Assembly (NCBI GenBank): GCA_947176265.1
Contig: CAMWQA010000006.1
Coordinates: 1-42,904, forward strand
DNA length: 42,904 bases
Source of the DNA: an uncultured Clostridia bacterium
Lineage (GTDB): Bacteria > Bacillota > Clostridia > Christensenellales > UBA3700
Direction: 5' to 3'
The notes under the pieces were generated by a model that saw nothing but the letters and a program-made list of their open reading frames with translations, was not told where the DNA came from and ran no database searches. The translations under genes and the position numbers were made by a program. This document shows, piece after piece, positions 36,796-42,904 of the stretch. The number at the start of each line of letters is the position of its first letter. Positions within the stretch are counted from its first letter, which is position 1.

Positions 36796-37776
36796 ATGAA
36801 CGAGAAACTTAATTTGACAAAAGAATGGGACAAAGTATTTCCCAAAAGCCCAAATGTAGACCACGAAAAGGTTACGTTCCACAACCGCTACGGCATTACG
36901 CTTGCGGCTGACTTGTATATTCCAAAGAATGCAAAAGGACAACTTCCCGCCATTGCGGTATGCGGTCCTTTTGGCGCAGTAAAAGAGCAGTCGTCGGGAC
37001 TTTACGCGCAAGTTATGGCAGAGCGCGGTTTTATTACGATTGCTTTCGACCCGTCGTTTACAGGCGAGAGCGGAGGGCAACCGAGATACGTTGCTTCGCC
37101 GGATATCAATACCGAAGATTTTTGCGCAGCGGTAGATTATTTGTCTTGCCGCGACGACGTAGACCCCGAGAAGATAGGTATCATAGGTATTTGCGGTTGG
37201 GGCGGTATGGCAATCAACGCTGCGGCTATTGATACCAGAATAAAGGCGACGGTTGCGTCGACTATGTACGATATGACGAGAGTAAACGCAAAAGGTTACT
37301 TTGATTCGGCTGACAGCGAACAGGCGCGTTACGAAACCAAGAAAGCTCTCAACGCGCAAAGAATTGTAGATTACAAAGCAGGCAGCTACGAATTAGGCGG
37401 AGGCGTGGTAGACCCGCTTCCCAAAGACGCTCCTTTCTTTGTCAAAGACTATTACGACTATTACAAAACTGCGCGCGGTTATCACAAGCGTTCGCTCAAT
37501 TCTAACGGCGGTTGGAATAAGACTTCTGCGTTGTCGTTTATCAATATGCCTATACTTGCTTACAGCAATGAAATACGCGGCGCAGTGCTCGTAATGCACG
37601 GCGAAAAGGCGCATTCGTGTTATTTCAGCAAGGACGCTTTCAAGAATTTGAAAGGCGACAACAAAGAGTTGCTCATTATTCCCAATGCAGTTCATACCGA
37701 TTTATATGACAATATTGACGTTATTCCTTTTGATAAGCTCGTAGAGTTTTTCAATAAGAATATGAGCGCAAAATAA
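36796..37776 (+). CDS. Alpha/beta hydrolase (dienelactone-hydrolase-like)
   Basis: GIIGICGWGGMAIN nucleophile elbow with Cys. Confidence 0.85.
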   Translation: MNEKLNLTKEWDKVFPKSPNVDHEKVTFHNRYGITLAADLYIPKNAKGQLPAIAVCGPFGAVKEQSSGLYAQVMAERGFITIAFDPSFTGESGGQPRYVASPDINTEDFCAAVDYLSCRDDVDPEKIGIIGICGWGGMAINAAAIDTRIKATVASTMYDMTRVNAKGYFDSADSEQARYETKKALNAQRIVDYKAGSYELGGGVVDPLPKDAPFFVKDYYDYYKTARGYHKRSLNSNGGWNKTSALSFINMPILAYSNEIRGAVLVMHGEKAHSCYFSKDAFKNLKGDNKELLIIPNAVHTDLYDNIDVIPFDKLVEFFNKNMSAK

Positions 37777-37779
37777 TCT

Positions 37780-38319
37780 ATGAAAAAATTATTTGCAACG
37801 TTAATTATCGCAATAATAACTTGCTTTGCCATAGTCGGTTGTACAAATTCTCCCGACGTACCTCCGTCGGGAGAGAGCGGCAACGAAACGTCAGGAGCTA
37901 CTTCGGGAGATACTACAGAGAGCGGAGAGTGCCAACAACCTCTTGAACAGGAGATTACAAAAGTGTATTTGACAATCAACTCAAATAAATTGGAAGTTGT
38001 CCTCGAAAAAAATTCCTCGGTTAACGCTCTTGTGGATAAATTGAAAAAAGGCGATATTAGTTATACCGCAAACGACTATGGCGGATTTGAAAAAGTCGGT
38101 GGATTGGGATTTAGTCTGCCTACGAATGATACGAGAATCACTACGCAGGCGGGCGACGTAATTTTATATTCGGGAAATCAAATAGTTTTGTTTTACGGCA
38201 GTAATACTTGGTCGTATACGCGAATTGGCAGAATAGAAGGGTATTCTTCTTCGCAGTTGCGCTCGTTGTTGGGCGCTGAAAACGGTAACGTCAAAGTAAC
38301 GTTAAATTTAAACAAGTGA
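37780..38319 (+). CDS. Lipoprotein, putative cyclophilin-like-fold domain
   Basis: Lipobox IVGC; ITKVYLTINSNKLEVVLEKNSSVNALVDKLKKGDISYTANDYGGFEKVGGLGFSLPTND. Confidence 0.65.
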   Translation: MKKLFATLIIAIITCFAIVGCTNSPDVPPSGESGNETSGATSGDTTESGECQQPLEQEITKVYLTINSNKLEVVLEKNSSVNALVDKLKKGDISYTANDYGGFEKVGGLGFSLPTNDTRITTQAGDVILYSGNQIVLFYGSNTWSYTRIGRIEGYSSSQLRSLLGAENGNVKVTLNLNK

Positions 38320-38334
38320 TCTTGCAGTAATTGA

Positions 38335-39063
38335 TTAATTTTTATTTTTCAAGTTTTCAAGCAATGCCTCAGTCACGATTGACCAATCGTACTGGGGCAT
38401 ATATCTTCCCGAGAAGACTCCGCCGTTTTTTACAAAGTCCCACATATCGCATGTCGCAAGTCTCGTGTTGATTACGGCGCGTCCGCGGCCGAATTCAACG
38501 AGAGCTTCCGCGCCGATTGACTTGAGAGTCAGTCTCAATCTGCATACCGCGTCGCGATAGAGCCTTTTGCCAAGTTCGACGTTTTTGTCCGCCCACAGAT
38601 TGCCTATCGCCGTATCCATCGTCACGTAAGAGCCTTGAGCGTCCGTCAATAGCGCAAGTAATTCTTTTGATTTTCGGGAAGAGAAGTTGACGGCTACTCC
38701 GTTTACAAACAAGTCAAATGCGTCAAAGGTACGCAAAAAGAATTTGGGTTCAGCCGTTTGAGCGTTGAGAGAAGCAAGCAAAGTTTTTAAGCTCTCCGCG
38801 CTGAAAGGCTTGTGAAAGAATGCCGCGACTTTGCCATCTAACCTTTTCGATATTGCATCTTCGTCTTTTGCGTACGCGCTGATAAATACTATCTTGATAT
38901 TGGGATTCAAATCCAGCATACGTCTTGCAAGCTCCACGCCGTCAATCTCCGGCATTTTGATATCCAAGAATGCGACGTCAACGCTGTTGATTCTCACGTA
39001 CTCAAGCGCGGCGCGCGGAGAATTCATAAACATCTTGCAATCTATATTCATATCGTCCACCAC
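38335..39063 (-). CDS. Response regulator (receiver + winged-helix/SARP-like domain), N-terminally truncated ORF; frame extends to ATG 39120 across a TAA
   Basis: VDVAFLDIKMPEIDGVELARRM, KIVFISAYAKDEDA, HKPFSAESL; upstream in-frame IIVVDDELSALYAFLPNV precedes the listed start. Confidence 0.85.
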   Translation of the reverse strand: MVDDMNIDCKMFMNSPRAALEYVRINSVDVAFLDIKMPEIDGVELARRMLDLNPNIKIVFISAYAKDEDAISKRLDGKVAAFFHKPFSAESLKTLLASLNAQTAEPKFFLRTFDAFDLFVNGVAVNFSSRKSKELLALLTDAQGSYVTMDTAIGNLWADKNVELGKRLYRDAVCRLRLTLKSIGAEALVEFGRGRAVINTRLATCDMWDFVKNGGVFSGRYMPQYDWSIVTEALLENLKNKN

Positions 39064-39123
39064 GTTGGGCAGGAAGGCGTATAATGCCGAAAGTTCGTCG
39101 TCTACTACAATTATTTACATTTT

Positions 39124-40980
39124 CTACTCCAAAGGTATTTTTATAGTTACTTGCGTTCCGCAGTTTGGCTGACTTGCGATTTGCATTTGCGCGCCCAATA
39201 GCTCAAATCTTTTTTGCGTATTTTCCAATCCTACTCCCGAGCGAGTAGCGTTCACGTCAAAGCCGTCGCCGTTGTCGCATACCGTTATGATTACAAAGTT
39301 GTCGCGCTTTTCTGAAGAGAGCTGTATATATCCGTCTTGCTTTTGTCTTATACCGCTATGCCGTATTGCGTTTTCTACGAGAGGTTGAAGAGAGAGTACC
39401 GGTACGGAAAAGTCGGTGTAATTTAAGTCAAGTAACAAGTTGAGTTTTCCGCTGGCGCGCAGATTTTCAAGCTCGAAATAATTGAGCACGTTGCGCACTT
39501 CGTCGTCGAATGGAATAACGTCTTTGCTATTGCTGTCTGTGATTAAACGCAAATGCTTTGCAAATTGTTCAATTGCCTTGTCGCCCTCGTCAAGTCCGTT
39601 GCGGTATTGCGCCTGAATTGCAGTGAGAGAATTGTATACGAAATGGGGTTTGATTTGCGCTTTCAAGGCTTGATTTTTTACTGCTGACAGTTCGCATTCC
39701 AATTCGCTTGCGCGAATGGCGGTGCGAGCCGTCTTTGCCAACTTCCAAATCCACAGTACGGCAAAGCACGCCAGAATTATCATTAATTCAAATGTAAATA
39801 TAAACTCCGTGCCGAAGACGAGCAAGCCAAGTCCGTCGCACAGTTCGAAGCAAAATACCGACATCAAGAATGCAAAGAGAGTGCCGTAGACGCACCATTG
39901 AATGGTCTCGGTCTTGTTGCCCAGCACTATCGGGACGAGATAAGAGCAACCCGCTGCAAAGAGCACAAAGGTAAATATCGGCGCAAGCGGAGTACCGTAA
40001 AAGCCAATCGCAAGCGCAGTAAACAGAGCAGCAATTGCCGAAGTAGTTATTACGAATATTTTATTGAGTTTTGAGCCGTTTTTCCAAAAGTGCGCTATAA
40101 GTATTGCAAAGGTAGCAATTGCCGACAATAATTGCAATATCATTGCGGCGGGTATAGACAGGTGGATTACGTACAGCATATCCTTGCTGAATAAAAAGTG
40201 GCAGTACAGCGCAAGCATAAAGGCAGGCGCGGTAATATCGCGTTTGTATTTAAAGAATGCAAAAGTGAGTATGCTGATAGCCACTGCCGAAGTCGTTATG
40301 CCAAGCGCGATATAGTTGAAACTGCGCAAATTCGCGCCGTAAGAAGTTCCGGTCTTTGATGCGGCTAGCCACGGCGCGGTATTGAATCCGCCGGTATTCG
40401 TCGCAGATATTTCTATGACTATTTCGAGAGTATTGCCGTCGGTACGGAAAGGGTGGATTTCGTCGGATACGCCCGTGACTTTGGTTTCGCTGACGTTCTT
40501 TGACAGCTCTCCGCTGCGATAGTTGAGCTGACCGTTGATAAATACTCTGTATGCAAAATTGCAATATAGGCGGTATACCTTTATATCTATATTTGGTTGC
40601 ACGTTTTCCAAAGTCAGTCGATATGACGCGTAACCTGTCTTGGGGAGACTGCCTTTGCCAAAATTTTTGTACGTCCAAAGATTTGGAATTTTTATCAATC
40701 CGTCGCTTTGCCCGTCGTAACCGTCGGTAACAATCCATTTGTTGTAAAAGAATTCCCACTTGCCGGCAAGATTGCACGCAACGTCTCTGGGAGGAATATC
40801 TACGCCCGAAAAATCCGCTTTGCCGTCTATGATTTGCGGGCTTTTGTATATCTTGGAATAGTTGCCGTTGAATACGAAGAGTATGACGATAAATAATGCA
40901 AGCAGAGTATACATTACAGCGCAAAAAATTATTTGGGCGGTCTTTGCCGTTATTTTTTTCTTTTTATTCAATACTGCCAT
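39124..40980 (-). CDS. Sensor histidine kinase (LytS/YehU-type His_kinase, 7TM sensor)
   Basis: LKAQIKPHFVYNSLTAIQAQY phospho-acceptor; NAIRHSG and GVGLENTQKRFELL ATPase motifs; start reset to ATG 40980. Confidence 0.88.
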   Translation of the reverse strand: MAVLNKKKKITAKTAQIIFCAVMYTLLALFIVILFVFNGNYSKIYKSPQIIDGKADFSGVDIPPRDVACNLAGKWEFFYNKWIVTDGYDGQSDGLIKIPNLWTYKNFGKGSLPKTGYASYRLTLENVQPNIDIKVYRLYCNFAYRVFINGQLNYRSGELSKNVSETKVTGVSDEIHPFRTDGNTLEIVIEISATNTGGFNTAPWLAASKTGTSYGANLRSFNYIALGITTSAVAISILTFAFFKYKRDITAPAFMLALYCHFLFSKDMLYVIHLSIPAAMILQLLSAIATFAILIAHFWKNGSKLNKIFVITTSAIAALFTALAIGFYGTPLAPIFTFVLFAAGCSYLVPIVLGNKTETIQWCVYGTLFAFLMSVFCFELCDGLGLLVFGTEFIFTFELMIILACFAVLWIWKLAKTARTAIRASELECELSAVKNQALKAQIKPHFVYNSLTAIQAQYRNGLDEGDKAIEQFAKHLRLITDSNSKDVIPFDDEVRNVLNYFELENLRASGKLNLLLDLNYTDFSVPVLSLQPLVENAIRHSGIRQKQDGYIQLSSEKRDNFVIITVCDNGDGFDVNATRSGVGLENTQKRFELLGAQMQIASQPNCGTQVTIKIPLE

Positions 40981-41122
40981 ATAGTAATACTCCCTAATTA
41001 TACCAATATTATGCCAAAAAAGCGCCAAAAAAGCAACGTTGAAAAATTATTTGACGGAGTACAATTAGGATTTTCCAAAAATATGCAAGTATATTAATAT
41101 TCTGCCCACGCAAAATAGTAGT

Positions 41123-42073
41123 GTGAAAAGCCGTAGGAAATTTTATATCAGCATTTTTATATTTTTATTTTTTACCGCCGTGGCAATGATCACAGTAGGC
41201 GGAGTATTATTATACGCAGGACAAAAAATGCAGACGGCGGCTGCTATGAGCAGCCCCAATACCTACGGCTTTTCGCCTAAAATGCAACTAATCAGTTCTT
41301 TCAGCACAGACTATTCCACTTCCAAAGAAGAGCGAGCTCACAACGTAGCCTTAGCGTGCAGTAACTTCTGCTGGCTCGTAGTTAAAAAGGGCGAAACGCT
41401 GTCGTTTAATACCGTCGTGGGTTTGCGAAGCGAAGAGAGGGGATATAAGAACGCAAAGGTAATTGTCAGCGGCGAGTATACCGAAGGAGTTGGAGGCGGA
41501 GTATGTCAGGTGTCAACTACGCTCTACAACGCTTGGATTAGAGCGGGTATGTCGGCAAAATCCGCGCAGTCGCACTCCTTGCCGTCGTCTTATTGCGGAC
41601 TGTCGCAAGACGCTACCGTCAGCGAATTTATCGACATGGTACTCGTCAACGACAGCGACTACGACGTAATCGTCAACGGATATACCAAAAATAAGAAGAT
41701 ATATTTTGACGTATACGGACATCCGTTGCAGTATAAGATAAATTTGCGCAGTGAAATTACCGAAGTTTTGCAACCTCCCGAACCTATCGTCGAGTGGAGC
41801 GACGAATTGACGGGCGAAATCCAACAAGACGAAGAGGGAGAATATACTGTCGTCAAAAAGAGCAGCGTGGGATATAAGTCAAGAGCTATAATAGAATACG
41901 TCAAAGACGGCAAAGTGATATTCCAAAAGCAACTCAGAAAAGATAACTATTTGCCTGTGCAAGGTAAAATAATGCGTAAGAAACCGCCGCAAGACGATAA
42001 AGAAAACGAGTCCGATAAAAATGATTTTCCGTTTTATGACTTCATATATCAGCCGTCAGTAAAGCCCATATAA
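41123..42073 (+). CDS. VanW family protein
   Basis: GVGGGVCQVSTTLYNAWIRAG motif; GTG start. Confidence 0.85.
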   Translation: MKSRRKFYISIFIFLFFTAVAMITVGGVLLYAGQKMQTAAAMSSPNTYGFSPKMQLISSFSTDYSTSKEERAHNVALACSNFCWLVVKKGETLSFNTVVGLRSEERGYKNAKVIVSGEYTEGVGGGVCQVSTTLYNAWIRAGMSAKSAQSHSLPSSYCGLSQDATVSEFIDMVLVNDSDYDVIVNGYTKNKKIYFDVYGHPLQYKINLRSEITEVLQPPEPIVEWSDELTGEIQQDEEGEYTVVKKSSVGYKSRAIIEYVKDGKVIFQKQLRKDNYLPVQGKIMRKKPPQDDKENESDKNDFPFYDFIYQPSVKPI

Positions 42074-42125
42074 TAATATAAAGTCATTAGACTGTCGCAA
42101 AATTGCGGCGGTCTTTGTCAAATAA

Positions 42126-42154
42126 TTGTCATTTCGAGCGAAGTCGAGAAATCT
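42126..42154 (-). repeat. Interspersed GTCATTTCGAGCGAAGTCGAGAAATCTT repeat
   Basis: Inverted member of the 23341 family. Confidence 0.75.
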
Positions 42155-42171
42155 TAATCTTATTAAAATAC

Positions 42172-42200
42172 TTGAATATTTGCTTTTTCTATGCTACACT
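42172..42200 (+). promoter_or_regulatory. Sigma70-type promoter TTGAAT -17 bp- TACACT
   Basis: 42172-42177 and 42195-42200. Confidence 0.6.
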
Positions 42201-42204
42201 AAAC

Positions 42205-42345
42205 TTGCGCTACAACTTAATATTTGTGTAATAGAAAATACATTGGCATAGGTGTATTCTTTTCTTCTCTATTACACGGAGAGTTGTAGCGCAAAACAAT
42301 CGAAAGGGATACCTTGTGTGGGCATCTCTTTTGGGGTGCCTATTT
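42205..42345 (+). ncRNA. Candidate structured leader/small RNA ending in an intrinsic terminator
   Basis: Nested stems 42205-42217/42282-42294 (13 bp), 42226-42235/42268-42277 (10 bp), 42237-42242/42253-42258 (6 bp); terminator 42321-42340 + TATTTTT. Confidence 0.55.
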
Positions 42346-42371
42346 TTATTTATCAAAGGAGAGAAAAGAGT

Positions 42372-42904
42372 ATGGAAAATGAATTAAGTAAAAAAGAGTT
42401 TTTAAGCAATTTGTACGCTTTGCGCGCAGGTCTGTCGGTAATTTCGCAGATTAATGATGAAATCGAGAATAGAGCAAATGTTGTCGAAAGTAAAGATTGG
42501 TATATTGAAGAATCAACAGGTATTTGGGGATTCTTCTTTCCAACGAATATTGACAAGAGTAAAAAATTAAAAGAGTTTGAAACAATTACAAAATTATACA
42601 ATTACAATTATAATTATTATAATGATATATCAGGAGAGGCTGATCAAGAAAAGCGTAACGAATATTTCTCAAAAATAAATATGATTCAGAGAATGATATT
42701 TTGTGATTGGTTAAATACTAATGAGGCGGAAGAATATTTTATTTCTAAAAAAGATGGAGCTATAAATAAATGCAATCAGTGCCAGAAGAAATTGGAACAA
42801 ATGAAGAATGATGCAGAAGATTATGAAAATAAAATACAATTTAGTTTAGAGCAAAAGAAAAAATATAATATGTTGGCAGTATTGACTATTCCTACAATAA
42901 TAGG
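42372..42904 (+). CDS. Hypothetical protein, 3'-truncated by window end
   Basis: Open frame from ATG 42372 behind AAAGGAG to the window end (MENELSKKEFLSNLYALRAGLSVISQ...); hydrophobic segment beginning at the edge. Confidence 0.75.
   Translation, partial: MENELSKKEFLSNLYALRAGLSVISQINDEIENRANVVESKDWYIEESTGIWGFFFPTNIDKSKKLKEFETITKLYNYNYNYYNDISGEADQEKRNEYFSKINMIQRMIFCDWLNTNEAEEYFISKKDGAINKCNQCQKKLEQMKNDAEDYENKIQFSLEQKKKYNMLAVLTIPTII

Overview
Low-GC, Clostridia/Firmicutes-like chromosomal window, mostly ordinary housekeeping and metabolic genes. These include ppa, a ComEC-like gene, holA, a diadenylate cyclase, aspartokinase, AGCS symporter, GH27, CwlD-like amidase, sulfatase plus TauE/SafE, MGMT, RluA, Fe-ADH, thiN, a HAD phosphatase, LysR, a two-component system and VanW. 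Several intergenic structures are not explained by the genes. (1) At 1-5.7 kb, next to tRNA-Leu(CAA), small accessory genes form a cassette-like array. They carry a repeated leader (a consensus promoter with 17-bp spacer inside an inverted repeat, followed by AATTTAGCGG), a recurring 3' motif (TTCAATTTAGCG), and tRNA-3'-end-like relics. (2) At 27459-27566, an array of five different small hairpins is separated by an invariant AGTTATAT. (3) Three perfect DnaA-box 9-mers lie within 44 bp (24073-24116) in an AT-rich, gene-free stretch without dnaA/dnaN nearby. (4) The second codon of a response regulator is TAA (M*IIVVDDE...) at 39115-39120. (5) At 42172-42345, a promoter, long nested hairpin and overlapping antiterminator/terminator-like stems precede a CDS truncated by the window end. 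Dispersed MITE-like repeats and regulator/operator pairs are also listed. All calls come from reading the sequence; no database search was run.
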